A stretch of 64,000 nucleotides of DNA from Phocoena phocoena (lineage: Eukaryota > Chordata > Mammalia > Artiodactyla > Phocoenidae): positions 135,558,281-135,622,280 of the forward strand of contig NC_089222.1 of NCBI RefSeq assembly GCF_963924675.1, given 5' to 3'. Of the stretch, positions 31,933 to 43,342 are shown piece after piece. The notes below the pieces were generated by a model that was not told where the DNA came from, did no database searches, and was given only the letters and a program-made list of their open reading frames with translations. Positions within the stretch are counted from its first letter, which is position 1. Every line of letters begins with the position of its first letter. A program made the translations under genes and the position numbers.

Positions 31933-32734
31933 TCACTCACACCTGCTACTCATCTATTTTTGGCCTAAGTGCCTTGAGCTCTTCTTCGGGAAAGCACATG
32001 CACTCTTTCGAGTCCCCAGGTTCCACTTGGTAAATTTCCTACAGCCACACTCTGAAAGTCCCTGCCACCTTCCTCCCAGCCTCGGAGCTGGTGTGCCCGG
32101 GCATGCCTGCCTGCCCACTTCCTGTCTCACCTAAGTGGACTGGGAGTCAGCTGTGAGCTTGGGGAGAGGGGCACCCACAGTCCCCGCCCTCCTAGTCCCG
32201 GACACTCGATGTCCAGTCCCAGGGACTGCTCCCAGAACAGTGTCACTCTCTGTGCTTGTCCCTTGAGACTCACTCGTGGACTCCCTACAAGTACAGTTTA
32301 TTCCAGTTTCATTGACAAGAGGGGACTCCACCATCCTAATATCATATGAATGCCTGAGGAATCACATCTTACACCCTCATGAAAAACACAGCCGCTTGTC
32401 ACGATGAACGATGTCACCGTGAATAATGCAGTTTTGAGCTGGAGCTCCTTCTTATTCCAAGAATCAGTAAATTTCCCATTTCTCCTGCATTTTCTCCCCT
32501 CCCCCATTACATGTAGGTTTAACAAGTCATCAATCATTGTGGTTTTACTCCTGGGTAGAATTGTTTTTTCTACTGTTATTGCATTGTCAACCGATGGAAG
32601 CATGAAAAAGGAATCTGATTAACTAATAATTTGAGATGAACTTAAAATCTCAACAATCTTGCAGGGAGAATGAACTACAACTAATCAAAGATGCTAGAAT
32701 CTTCAAGGAGAAAAGGACTCATGGGATACCAGCT
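31932..32734. other. No recognisable feature over 0.8 kb
   Basis: No repeat family or gene recognised. Confidence 0.45.
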
Positions 32735-32870
32735 TAGTCCTTTTACAGGACCAGAAAGAAAACTAAGGTCCAGAGAGGAAACTGGCTTGCCCAAGCTCAC
32801 AAAGCAGGTATCTGGTGGCACCAGGGCTAGAGTTCAGATGTCCTGACCCCCGACCAGCAGCCTTCTTGTG
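32735..32870 (-). mobile_element. MIR-like SINE fragment (minus)
   Basis: 'ggtccagagaggaaactggc', 'ttgcccaagctcacaaagca', 'ggctagagttcagatgtcct' are reverse-complement MIR core. Confidence 0.55.
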
Positions 32871-32929
32871 GTTGGAGAAAATGGAAAAACAGCTTATGTT
32901 TAAAATTTTAAATCATGCCAACACAAATA

Positions 32930-33105
32930 TTTGTATTCTACAAACATCAAGCATTGCTGTGTGCCGCTTGTTACGCGTTTCATAATTATTATCTCTAAGA
33001 GCTCACGGTATTTTACATATAGGATTCCATTACTTACCATCTCAGCCTTTGAGGCATTTGAAGGGACCCCACTGTCCAGGGAGGAAATTGGATTTATTGA
33101 TTAGT
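32930..33105 (-). mobile_element. MIR SINE fragment (minus), diverged
   Basis: 'gtgtgccgcttgttacgcgt', 'cataattattatctctaaga' and 'agggaggaaattggatttat' fit a decayed reverse MIR. Confidence 0.35.
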
Positions 33106-33184
33106 AGGTGGGTGGTTTGGGTGCCTGGGGACCCCTACCTTTGTCTTTTGATATAAGACTGCATTATAGGGCCACATTCATACT

Positions 33185-33605
33185 CTCACTAAGCCACTGT
33201 ATTGAGTGAGCACCTACTGTGTGCCAGGAGCTTGAGAGAGAGTGGTGAGCAAAGCAGAAAAAGCCCCTGCGCACACAGAGAAGAGAGAAACAATAAAGAA
33301 GCAAACAATTGCACTTGTAACGTAACGCCAAGTGTGGGAAATGCCACAAAGAGAAGAAAAGCGAGGGAGGATGCCATTTTGGAAAGGGTAGTTAGAGGAG
33401 GTCTCCCTGAGCGCAGGCCTGCAGTGCTGGGAGGGTAAGTCCTGAGAATGTCTGGAGGAAAAACATCATTCCAGGTGGAAGGAAGGATGTCAACTGGAAG
33501 GCCAGGATGGCTATAGATGAGGAGGAAGGGGGTGGGCTGGGAAATGAAGTCAGAGACAGAGGCTGTGCCAGATCACATAAGGGTGCAAAGAACATGGAAG
33601 GAGTT
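33185..33605 (-). mobile_element. L2 LINE (minus), left piece
   Basis: 'gagtgagcacctactgtgtg', 'gccaggagcttgagagagag', 'gaggtctccctgagcgcagg', 'cattccaggtggaaggaagg', 'gtgccagatcacataagggt' follow L2 in reverse. Interrupted by an L1 and resumed at 34398. Confidence 0.7.
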
Positions 33606-34161
33606 GCCTTTTTAAAAAAATTGTGGTAAAACACAAATAACGTAGCATTTACCATCTTAACCATTTTAAAGTGTACATTCAGTGGTGTTAAGTGCAGTCA
33701 CATTGTGCAACCAATCTCCAGAACTCTTTTCTCTTATAAAACTAAAACTCTGTATCCATTAAATAAAAATTCGCATTCCCCCTGCCCCCAGCCCTTGGTC
33801 ACCACCATTCTACTTTCTGTCTCTATGAATTTGATTACACTAGGGACCTCATACAAATGGAATCATGCAGAATTTGTCCTTTGTTTCTGGCTTCTTTCAC
33901 TTAGCATAATGTCCTCAAGCTTCATCCATGTTGTAGCATGTGTTAGAATTTCTTTCCTCTTTGAGGCTGAATAATATTCCATTGTATGTATATATATAAC
34001 ATTTTGCTTTTTCACTCATCTGTTGTTGGACACCTGGGTTCTTTCTCTTGACTATTGTGAGTAAAACTGTTATGTATGAACATGGGTGTACAAATATCTC
34101 TTCCAGACCCTGCTTTCAAATCTTTTGGGTATGTACCCAGAATTACCAGATCATAAGGTAA

Positions 34162-34218
<57 letters not shown>

Positions 34219-34397
34219 AGTGGAATCACCATACTGTTTTCTGTAGTTGCTTGACCATTTTATGTTCCCACCAACAGTACTCAAAGGTTCCAATTTCTCT
34301 CCAACGTGCTCTCCAACACTTATTTGCTAATTTTTTTTTTGATAGTAGCCATCCTAAGTGATGTGAGGTGGTATCTCACTGTGGTTTTGATTTGCAG
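33606..34397 (-). mobile_element. L1 3' end (old, L1MA/MB-like), minus strand
   Basis: 'taccatcttaaccattttaa', 'agcataatgtcctcaagctt', 'ggctgaataatattccattg', 'tgggtatgtacccagaatta' and 'gatgtgaggtggtatctcac' are reverse-complement L1 3' UTR and ORF2 end. It splits an L2 and contains a GT microsatellite. Confidence 0.8.
34165..34215. repeat. (GT)n microsatellite in L1
   Basis: Uninterrupted run of about 25 GT units within the L1 ORF2 segment, where the element normally has no repeat. Confidence 0.95.
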
Positions 34398-34915
34398 GTG
34401 TTGGATTTTATTCTAAGGGCGGTAGGGAGCATTCAGTGGATGAGAGGCAGGCTTGAGGGTAGGAGAACAGGATGCTCAGATTCAAAGGGATCTCACTGGT
34501 CACTGTGTGGAGAGTAGATGGTAGGAGACTCCAGAGATAAATTGGGAGGTGCTGGTAGCTTGGACGAGGATGAGAGCAGAGGAGGTGGGAAGTTGTCAGA
34601 TCTGGGTGTACTTTGAAGGTAGAGTTGACAGATTTTGCAGATGGATTGAATATGGAGTTTGAGAAAAAGAAAAGAGTCAAGGATGATGACAGATTTTTGG
34701 CCTGATAGGGAATGGTAACACCATTAACTGAGACGGGGACCAGAGGGATGGGATAGGTTTCAAGTGGGGAGGGAAATCAAAAGTTGTGCTTAGAATATTA
34801 CAGTTGGAAAGTCAAATACACATTAGACAACCAAGTGGACATGGCTGAGGTCTTTGAAGCTCAGAGAGAAGTCTGGGTAAAAGATAGGAATTTGATTTGT
34901 GGGGTTATCATACAG
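34398..34915 (-). mobile_element. L2 LINE (minus), right piece
   Basis: 'ttggattttattctaagggc', 'cactgtgtggagagtagatg', 'gtcaaggatgatgacagatt', 'tttttggcctgatagggaat' and 'accattaactgagacgggga' continue the L2 from 33605 in order. Confidence 0.7.
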
Positions 34916-34961
34916 ATTTAGCATTTTTAGCCCCGGGGACCCAGTGAGATTGACGAGGGTT

Positions 34962-35210
34962 GGCAAACTATTCCCCATGGGCCAAATCTAGCCTGCTGCC
35001 TCTTTTTGTACCAATGGTTTTTACATTTTTGAATGTTAGAAAAAAAATGTTTAAAAGAATAATATTTTGTGACACATGAAAATTATATGAAATTCAAATT
35101 TCGGTGTTCACAAATAAAGTTTTATAGGAACCCAACTACGCTCATTTGTTGATGTATAGTCTTTTTAGTTTTTTGAAATTTTCAAGGAGACTTTGCTTTC
35201 TGTATAAATT
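34962..35210. mobile_element. hAT-type (MER/Charlie group) DNA transposon fragment
   Basis: 'ggttggcaaactattcccca', 'tgggccaaatctagcctgct' and 'aataaagttttataggaacc' are typical of the abundant short hAT elements that carry a 'ggcaaact' terminus. Confidence 0.6.
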
Positions 35211-35515
35211 TTAAAATAGGAACTCGGTTCATCATCGTCTGTGGCTGCTTTCTTGACCTAGGGAATGAGTGAGGGAAGGAAGAAAGAGAAGAGATACAGG
35301 TGCTGAGGCCTGGGCAGGGCTTGTCAAAGGTCAGCCACTGTCCCTGTGAGGCCAGGGCACCAAGATGGCACCACCTTTATGAGCAACTGTGTCCAGGGGC
35401 CCAGCAAGCCGGGCCAGCTTAGCATCTTCTGGACAGCTGAGGTCATAGCGGCTCATGACAGGCACATCCATTAGCTGGAACCATGTGAAATGGCTGATGT
35501 CCAACCTTGTTTTCC
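35211..35515. other. No recognisable feature
   Basis: A 62-codon minus-strand frame (35331-35519) has no recognisable domain. No repeat seen. Confidence 0.4.
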
Positions 35516-35962
35516 TCACTGTATTACTTTCCTAAGGCTGCCATAACAAATCACCACAAACTGGGTAACTTTAACATTTGTTCCCTCATAGTTTTAGAAG
35601 GCGCACGTCTGAAATCAAGGTGTCAGCAGGGTCGTGCTCCTGACAAAGGCTCTGTGGAGGGATCCTTGCTTGCTTCTCCTCACCTTCTGATGCCCAGTCT
35701 TTGGCATCCCTCGGCTTATAGTGGGACCACTCCAATCTCTGCCTCTGTCCTCACATGCCTTCTTCCCTGTGTCTCTGTGTCCAAATTCCCCTCTTCTTAT
35801 AAGGACACCAGTCATGGGGCTAGGGCCCACTCTCATTCAGTGTGACCTCATCTTAACTTGATTACATCTTCAAAGACCTTATTTCCAAATAAGGTCCCAT
35901 TCACAGGTACCGGGATTAGGACTCTAACATATCTTTCGGGGGACACAATTCTACCCACTATA
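35516..35962 (-). mobile_element. MLT1-type LTR, minus strand
   Basis: 'aaggctgccataacaaatca', 'ccacaaactgggtaacttta', 'gtctgaaatcaaggtgtcag', 'cttcttataaggacaccagt' and 'gtaccgggattaggactcta' read as reverse-complement MLT1. About 450 bp, a solo LTR. Confidence 0.75.
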
Positions 35963-36290
35963 CTTGCAGACACAAAAGTCACATGGTTTAATCTAAGAGT
36001 GCTTGAGTTCTAGAGACGTTTTTTATAAGGACACAGCCAGGCGACCGATCTTGGGGAGGAAAAAAGAAAAAAAATATCCCTTTATTTGTTTTAAGATCCT
36101 CACCACTCCTCCACTGCCTTTGGGCAGACCCGCTGCCTCCCCATGGGCAGAATTTGGACAGAAGAATAACACAAGCTTCTCTGATGTCATCACCAAACTC
36201 AGGCAACCCGCTCTGGAGTTTCGGGTAGAGGTTTTCTGCCAGGGATTCCGAGGCTTGGGCCTGAGATGCCACATAAAGAGGCAGCGAGGA
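35963..36290. other. No recognisable feature
   Basis: Overlapping 115-codon frames occur on both strands here (35988-36350), a sign of codon-composition chance and not of genes. Confidence 0.4.
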
Positions 36291-36512
36291 GATTATGGGG
36301 GAAGGAGCATTGAACCAGAGTCTAGGGGCTGCCACTGCGAGGCTGTGTGACCTTCAGCAAGTCCCTCCTCCTTGTTTCCATGATCCTCAGCTTCTCCTGC
36401 AGGAAGGAAATCACCACGGCTCTATCTCCCTCTCGGTGCCGCCATGAGGATGAGAGGAAATCTGAGGACTTGGACCCAGCAAGCACTCTGCAAACGTGAT
36501 GCTGTTTCCAGA
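36291..36512 (+). mobile_element. MIR SINE
   Basis: 'gcattgaaccagagtctagg', 'gctgtgtgaccttcagcaag', 'cagcaagcactctgcaaacg' follow MIR. Confidence 0.55.
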
Positions 36513-36635
36513 TGAAGCAAACCTGACATCATAGAATGACTGAAAGCTTGACACTTAGCATTTCATCTGTCATGGATCAAGTTTCTTTTCAATGAATCAC
36601 ATTTTTTGAACTGGAAAAATTTCTGGGTAACTCTT

Positions 36636-37315
36636 TTTTCAGTCTTCTTTTTTCTCCCCTCCAGTTGTAGTAAAATACACACAACTGAAATTTTATCATT
36701 TTAACCATTTCAAAGTGTACCATTCAGTGGCATTAAGTGCATTCTACTTCCAGAATATTTTATCATCCCAAACAGAAGCCCTGTTCCTGTCAAGCAGTAA
36801 CTCACCGTTTCTGCTCACTGGCTCCCCTGCCCCTGGCAACCACAAGTCTGCCTTCTGTATCTATGGATTCACCTCTTCTTGACATTTCCTTTAAACGGAT
36901 GCATGAAACATGTGGTCTTTTGTGTATGGCTTCTTTCACGTAGCATAATGTTTCCAAGGCTCATCCATGTTGTAGCATGTGTCGGTATTTCATTTTTTAT
37001 GGCTGAATAATATTCCATTGTGTAGATATGCTACCTTTTGTTTATCTATTCATGCACTGGATGGACCTTTGTGTTGTTTCCACCTTTTGGCTATTATGAG
37101 TAGTGCTACTATAAACACTCGTGTATAAATTCTTGTTGGAACACCTGCTTTCAAGTTCTTTTGGGTACATACCCAGGAGTGGGATTGTCGGGTCATACGG
37201 TAACTCTATGTTTGAATTGTTGAGGAATTGCCTGACTGTTTTCCATGGTGGCTGTACCATTTTGCATTCCCATCAGCATGCATGAGGGTTCAGTTTCTCC
37301 TGGATAATGTCTGAA
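36636..37315 (-). mobile_element. L1 3' end (old), minus strand
   Basis: Same layout as 33606-34397: 'aaccatttcaaagtgtacca', 'tggcttctttcacgtagcat', 'tggctgaataatattccatt', 'ggtacatacccaggagtggg'. 5'-truncated in ORF2. Confidence 0.8.
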
Positions 37316-37915
37316 CACTTGGTTTATTAAATGCAATAACCCCTCCTGGGCCAGCCAGCTGCTTGCTGTCTGTCTTTCCTGCTGTAGCCGGAGGTCCTGG
37401 GAGCAGCTAGCAGGTCACCCACTCTGGTCCACTCATTTGGGCAGGTCTTCCAGAACCACAGAGCTGACCCTAGAGTGAGGATATGGGTGCAGCTGACCGG
37501 AAGCTCTGCGGCAGTCATGGGGGTGGAGGACAGCTCTGTCCAGTGTGGAGACAGTCCCTGTGGTCTTGGACTTGATCTGAATCAAGTTCCTCTTCCTGGC
37601 TACCTCCTGCCTTGCCCTGCTGGCTGAGGAGCCAAGTCGAGGGGATCTGTTCACCCCCAGCCCGCATCTTCCGGCAACTCCTTACTCTGCTGCATCGGTC
37701 TGCTGGTCCCTTCGGGTTTTCTCTTGTCCTGGACACTTTCTTCTACTGCCCTCCAGCTCTTTGATCCCCAAAGAACATTCCACAGTCTTTTAGGGGGGAA
37801 GAAGAAGCATCCCAGTTTACATTCAGACACGCACCATGAACTCACACAGAACCCACCGTAACCATTTATACACAACCAACCGGGCTGAGTTATGTAAGTA
37901 CACGCATTGTTTACA
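37316..37915. other. No recognisable feature
   Basis: Nothing recognised; several short minus-strand frames without domains. Confidence 0.45.
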
Positions 37916-38085
37916 CTCGGTGTTCTAGAGTGATGGAAAGAACATGGGGTCAAAGGATCCCTCTGTCTGGTGGTGTGATCTTGGGCATTCATCTCCCCTT
38001 CTTCTTCTCTTATGTGGAGATAAAACCTCCACGGAACGATGCCTCCGGGTCACTGTGAGGAAGTAGATGAGAACACCTCTTTCAT
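37916..38085 (+). mobile_element. MIR SINE, diverged
   Basis: 'gtgatggaaagaacatgggg', 'tggtgtgatcttgggcattc' and 'ggtcactgtgaggaagtaga' fit MIR. Confidence 0.5.
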
Positions 38086-38845
38086 GTGGCAGCATTTTTA
38101 TCCCCTGACAGAATGGAGCCATTTCTTACCATGCTTGCCTTGGATGACCAAACAGCCCGCCACATCTTCCTGCTGGGATGTCTTTTGAAGAACATTCTGG
38201 AAGTGGAGGTCTGGCCCAAAGCAGCTTTGGGGCTGGGCGCCTGCCTCAGGAGGACGTAGAGGAGGTGGTAACATCTGAGGAGAATCTGATGAGAATCATC
38301 TCGGTCTGGGGAATGCGGCAGGAGACTGTTTCTGGCGCCTGGATGCATTCCATTTCGGTTTTTAGTTCTTCACAAGCTATTATGGGAAACGATGTTTTCA
38401 AAAACAAAGTTGTCCCCTGGCCTGGTAGCACCAGGTCACTCCACGCAAACAATCCCCACTGGCCGAGGGAAGGTCCAAAACATGCAGGCACATGAGCGAT
38501 ACCGCTGAGCACATGAGGCCGCATAATTTTCGCGGGTCCCTGCCTCGGAGTTCTGGTGAGAGCCTGGCTGTCTGTTCAGGAATCAGCCTCCAGGTCTGGC
38601 TTTTGGCCTTTGCCTCACCTGTGGGGTCTGTGCGGGGCTCAGGATTCCAAAGGCAAAGGACACGTTGCTGGTACCGCTCACAATCCCCAGACGTGTGTAC
38701 TTCACTTCACGTGAAATCCGTCCCCATCTCTGAAGCTGTGCTGTAGGCCTGGCGTAGATTCCTCACAATATTTTATATTTGAAGATACTGGGGAACGGAA
38801 GGGACATTAATAGTGGGAGGGTCCGTGTCATCTTCTGCTTTTATT
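38086..38845. other. No recognisable feature over 0.75 kb
   Basis: No repeat family recognised; 38178-38495 holds a 105-codon plus-strand frame with no domain. Confidence 0.45.
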
Positions 38846-38872
38846 TTGTGTGTGTGTGTGTGTGTGTGTGTG
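38846..38872. repeat. (TG)n microsatellite
   Basis: About 13 units, uninterrupted. Confidence 0.95.
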
Positions 38873-39264
38873 CTTTTGTCTTGCTAAATTTTTTTTTTTT
38901 CAGCCAAAGAAGACAGATGTCTGCTTTTTGCTGCAGGGCCCAGAACTGAACCGCCTGCTAAGAAAATGTCAGCTCACCTCAATTCTCCAGGTTGACACTT
39001 GGCACAGGGTGTTAGGGGCAGGAAGGAGAGGGAAAGGAAATGGAGAGGCATCTTGGAAGGTTAGTATTGCTTTCCTTCTGTCTCTTCCGTTCTCTGCTTC
39101 TAAGCTGATGGGAAGATAAATAAAAGTAGTTTGGCTTGACGGGCCCTGGGTGGAAGGCGGGTGGGGTAGAGAAGAGGCTTGAGGGAAGCCTTTTGTCCCT
39201 GAGCTTGCCTGCTACGTGGCCTCCTTCCCTGCTCTGGCTCCCGCTTACCCACGAATGCACACCC
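38873..39264. other. No recognisable feature
   Basis: Spacer between the TG tract and the CA/CCA tract. Confidence 0.4.
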
Positions 39265-40060
39265 CCTAAACAACACCCCCCACACACACACAGTACCACC
39301 CCCAACACCCTCCCCCCTCACACACACCACACCATACACACACCCACACCATACACACACCCACACCCCGCACCACACCCACACCCACACACCACACCAC
39401 ACCACACACACACACCACACCACACCACACACGCACACCACACCACATACACACACACACACACTCACCACATCACATACACACACACCACACCACACAC
39501 ACACACCACACACCCCACACACACACACAGCACAACACACACACACCACATACACACACACACACCACATACACACACATACCACATACACACACCACAC
39601 ACACACACTCACCACACCACATACACACACACCACACACACACCACACACACACACACACACCACACACACACACCACACACACACACACCACACCATAC
39701 ACACCCAACCCACACCATACACACACACACACCACACACACACACACACCACACCACACACACACCACACACACACACCACACACACACCACACAACACA
39801 CACACACATCACACAACACACACCACACACACACACCACACACACACACACCACACCACACCATACACACATACTACACACACACACATACCACCACACA
39901 CATACCCAACACCACACATTCCCTTGTACCACCCACCCCCCTCCACACCACACATATAACCAATACCACACACATACCACCACACCACATGCACAGCACA
40001 CACATACCCATACACACCACACAGACACACAGACACACAGACACACACACACCCCCCACA
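39265..40060. repeat. Long irregular (CA)n/(CCA)n tract
   Basis: About 800 bp made almost only of C and A on the plus strand: CA dinucleotides broken at short, irregular intervals by an extra C (CACACC) and rarely by CATAC. It keeps frames open on both strands (39136-40080 plus, His/Thr/Pro; 39100-39870 and 39609-40061 minus, Cys/Val), which are artefacts. No sharp monomer boundary, so it is an expanded, degenerate microsatellite more than a true satellite. Confidence 0.92.
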
Positions 40061-40187
40061 TGTCCTGTGGGGTTGTGTAGGGAGCTCCTCAGGAGAGCTC
40101 ATATCCCTGGAGAAACAGAGTTTCCTAGGGTTCCCATCACCCAGCCAGTAGTTGCTTGTCTGGGAAATATGGCAAATCATTGCCAGG

Positions 40188-40655
40188 TGTATTGGTTTGC
40201 TAGGGCTGCAAAACAAAGTACCACGGACTGAGTGGCTGAAACAACAGAAATTGATTGTCTCACAGTCCTGGAGGCCAGAAGTCTGAGATCAAGGTGTGAG
40301 CAGGGTTGGTTCCTTCTGAGGCTGTGAGGAAGAATCTGTCCCTGGCTCTTCCTCTAGCTTCTGACGGTTTGCTGGCCATTTTTGGAGTTCCTTGGCTTGT
40401 AAACGTATCACTCCGTCTCTGCCTTCATTGTCACATGGTTCTCTCCTCGTATGCATGCCTGTGTCCAAATTTCTCCTTTTTATAAGGATACTAGTCATTT
40501 TGGATTAGGGTTTACCCTACTCGGGTATGACCTTATCCTAATTAATTATATCTGCAATGATCTTATTTCCAAACAAGGTCACATTCTGAGGTCCTGGGGG
40601 TTAGGAGGTCAACACATGAATTTTGGGGGACACCGTTCAGTCCATCACACCAGGT
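40188..40655 (-). mobile_element. MLT1-type LTR, minus strand
   Basis: 'gctagggctgcaaaacaaag', 'taccacggactgagtggctg', 'ctggaggccagaagtctgag', 'cctgggggttaggaggtcaa', 'tgaattttgggggacaccgt'. About 470 bp. Confidence 0.75.
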
Positions 40656-40714
40656 ATATGAGTGCCCAGCTGCTGGGGCTCATAGCCCTCTGGGGCTTTG
40701 GACTCTAGAGGCAA

Positions 40715-40870
40715 GACGTAGGGCTTCTTGACTATATGCCTGGGGACCAAACAAGAGGCCCAGGATTTTGAGCAGGTTAGGTGCTTGGTATTATGAGAAA
40801 TACAAAGGTAAGTAAAGACCTGTGTGTCCCTGGGTCCTCAAGAAACGTACAGTCTGGTCATAATAAAACT
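40715..40870 (-). mobile_element. L2 LINE (minus), left piece
   Basis: 'aggtgcttggtattatgaga', 'aaatacaaaggtaagtaaag' and 'ctcaagaaacgtacagtctg' are reverse L2. Split by a MIR. Confidence 0.5.
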
Positions 40871-40871
40871 T

Positions 40872-41066
40872 GACAATTGCCTAACGCGTCATAGCCGGGA
40901 AGGTATTTCCATGCTTATTATCCATTTGAGCCTCACATCTTGACAACCTTGAGAGGCAGGTCTGGCAAGAACTCTTATCCTCATATCCAGAGACAAGAAG
41001 TAACTTGTGCAAAAGTCTTGCTGTTGGTTGGAATCAGGACTTGGGTCCTCAGATTCTGCTTCGTCC
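40872..41066 (-). mobile_element. MIR SINE (minus)
   Basis: 'cttattatccatttgagcct', 'cacatcttgacaaccttgag', 'agacaagaagtaacttgtgc', 'ggaatcaggacttgggtcct'. Confidence 0.6.
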
Positions 41067-41069
41067 TCT

Positions 41070-41205
41070 CAGGAGGTAGAGCCAGGTACACGGGGGTGAG
41101 GGTGCTTGGGGAGGTTCACCTTTGGGGGATCCAGAAAGGCTTCATGACGGAGGGGACATCTGAGGAAGTCCTTAAGAAAAATCTGAGGAAGAAGGGAGCT
41201 TTCTA
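41070..41205 (-). mobile_element. L2 LINE (minus), right piece
   Basis: 'ccagaaaggcttcatgacgg' and 'aggggacatctgaggaagtc' resemble reverse L2. Weak. Confidence 0.35.
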
Positions 41206-41302
41206 ATTACAGTTATGTGCAAAGGGCTGTCAACTGGAGGTGTCCCTGAGCTGCATAGTCCTTGGGCGACGTGGTTTTCTCACCGGATAGGCATCATCCA
41301 TC
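41206..41302. other. Short spacer
   Basis: Nothing recognised. Confidence 0.4.
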
Positions 41303-41660
41303 ACTATAGTCTGAATGTTTGTGCTTCCCCCACATTCATATGTTGAACTCTTAATGCCCAGTGTGATGGTATTAGGAGGTGGAGTCTTTGTAAGGTGATT
41401 AGGTCATGAGGGTGGAGATCTCATGAAAGGGATTAGTGCCCTTATAATAGAGAGCACTAGTAGAATGCCACAGGGAGCTCACTGTCCCTTCGACCATGTG
41501 AGGACACAGTGCGAAGTCTGCAACCAAGAAGAGAGTCCTCACCTGACCATGCTAGCACCCTGAGCTTGGACTTCCACTTCCATAACTGAGAAAAAAATTT
41601 CTGTTGTTTATAAGCTACCCTGTCTGTGGTATTTTGTTAAAGAAGTCCAAACAGACTAAG
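41303..41660 (+). mobile_element. MST/MLT1A-type MaLR LTR, plus strand
   Basis: 'ctatagtctgaatgtttgtg', 'cattcatatgttgaactctt', 'gtgatggtattaggaggtgg', 'aggtgattaggtcatgaggg', 'ttctgttgtttataagctac' and 'ccaaacagactaagata' run in LTR order. About 355 bp, solo. Confidence 0.8.
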
Positions 41661-42270
41661 ATATCCACTTTCACCCATGCCTCCCCATTTACCCCATCTA
41701 TTCAAAAATAGAAACTCTTACAACTTTCTCTCCATGGGGCTCATCCAGTCCTTGAGACCAACAGAACCGATCTTCCTTTAAATACTCCTCTAAATTTTCC
41801 TCCTTCAACAAGATTCTCCCAGCGGCCTTGGTGAGTGCCAATTAATGCAAATAAACCCAGAGGATGACACCAAGATGGATTTGGGGCTCTGTTAGGGCAC
41901 CCTCTGCTCCCCCATTGCTCAAGCCCCTTCTGGATCACAGCACGTCCAAGGCAGGATTCCCACCTACAATCCCTCCAGCCCTGGGAGGAAAGTGACCTCA
42001 GCTGTGTCATGCTGGCTCTGGCCTCTAGGATCCTTCCCACAGCAGAGCCACGCTCTTCTCTGCACACTGCCCAGGCCCCCAGCCCTCCCCACTCCCCCCA
42101 CCCCACAAGCTAGGATGGGCCTTGGAGGATGGGCAGGACCTTGGCGGGCAGGAAAGTGGGGGAGAGGGGAGGCTGCAAATGGTTCAAGAGCTCAGTGCTA
42201 TTCCCAGGTGCTTTCTGGTGCCTTATCTTGTCTGCTTCCTTGAAGAGCTTCCTTGGCAGACTGGGCCAAC
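41661..42270. other. No recognisable feature
   Basis: Overlapping frames on both strands at 41741-42352, none with a domain. Confidence 0.45.
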
Positions 42271-42271
42271 C

Positions 42272-42405
42272 CTGTTCTTGCCATTTTTAGAGCTGGGGAA
42301 AAGAGCCCTCCGTGACTTGCCCAAGGTCCCACAGTCAGCAAGCTTCGAGTGAGACTAAACTCATCTCTTCTGATTCAAGCTCAAGTCTCCTTTCCCAACA
42401 TGACA
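42272..42405 (-). mobile_element. MIR SINE fragment (minus)
   Basis: 'cgtgacttgcccaaggtccc' and 'acagtcagcaagcttcgagt' are the reverse MIR core. Confidence 0.55.
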
Positions 42406-43342
42406 TGGCCCCTGGGTGGAGGCAGCTTCTTGACAGAGGACGCATCTGATATCCCTGCAGAAGAACCCTCCACAGAGACTGCTTGATTTGCAAAAGGATG
42501 GGGGTGGGGTGGGGTGGGTGCTGTTAAGAGCCTCAGAGTTCCCAGGAGGGTCTGCAGTCCTCCCATGAGTCATTATTCTGGGGGAAAAGATGGTGTCTAC
42601 CAAGCTTGGAGGAGAGGCTTTGTGGATTGCATTTAAAACTAAGAAGAAAGGTAAGGCTTGTGGAAATGGGTAACTGATTCGGTTAAGGACACTTACCAGC
42701 TCTCCCCTCAGTCTCCTCTGGAACACATGCACTGTTTTGCCTAAGTTTAAAGCAAAGCCCTTTTGCTAATCACTTCTTCCCATTTAAGCGCAGGCTCAGG
42801 TGGCAGGTAAAACACTTCAGGTGGCTGAGGGCCCAGCCTGCTGACAAGTGAGTGTGTCTGCTGTGTGACATCTACAGGGGAGCAAGACGGAGTCTGGTTC
42901 CCAACAGCTGATGACCTCAAGATGGCCTCGGGCTGAGAGCATGGGGTCTGAGCCCAGAGACCCCAAGTGATCAGTGAGGAGCGGGGGACACACAGGATGA
43001 CCAGACAGGCAGGCTGGGAAGAAGGCTGTTCCTCTCTCTGAAGCCTCCTTGTGGCAGCAGTCAGCTCAGATTTGGGGCCATCACCCTAGCCAGACACCAG
43101 GTCCCAGATGCTGGGTGTCAGACCCTAGGGAGCTGAGGACATTGTAAGGGGTTGACCCAGGCTGTGCTGATGAGTTTCCCACTTCCTCAAATGCAAATTT
43201 CAAGTACAGGTGATGTTGTGATGAATGAAATACCAATTTCAATGTTTTATTAACATACCCTCATTCAATAGATCCTCACTTAACATATGCTAACATTTAA
43301 CATGTATGAAAGTATAATGAGGACAAGTTAAATTATTTGATA
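42406..43342. other. No recognisable feature over 0.9 kb
   Basis: No repeat family or gene recognised. Confidence 0.45.

Noticed and set aside
35331..35519. 62-codon minus-strand frame that looks protein-like
   Set aside because: I could not match it to any family, and it is short, isolated and overlaps an LTR edge.
39340..39420. Resemblance to yeast C(1-3)A telomeric repeats
   Set aside because: The tract contains T (cataca) and long pure CA runs, grades into ordinary CA repeats and is flanked by mammalian sequence, so an expanded microsatellite is the simpler reading.
39136..40080. 314-codon plus-strand His/Thr/Pro frame and 256-codon minus-strand Cys/Val frame (39100-39870)
   Set aside because: Both are read-throughs of a CA/CCA low-complexity tract that contains no stop codons by composition.
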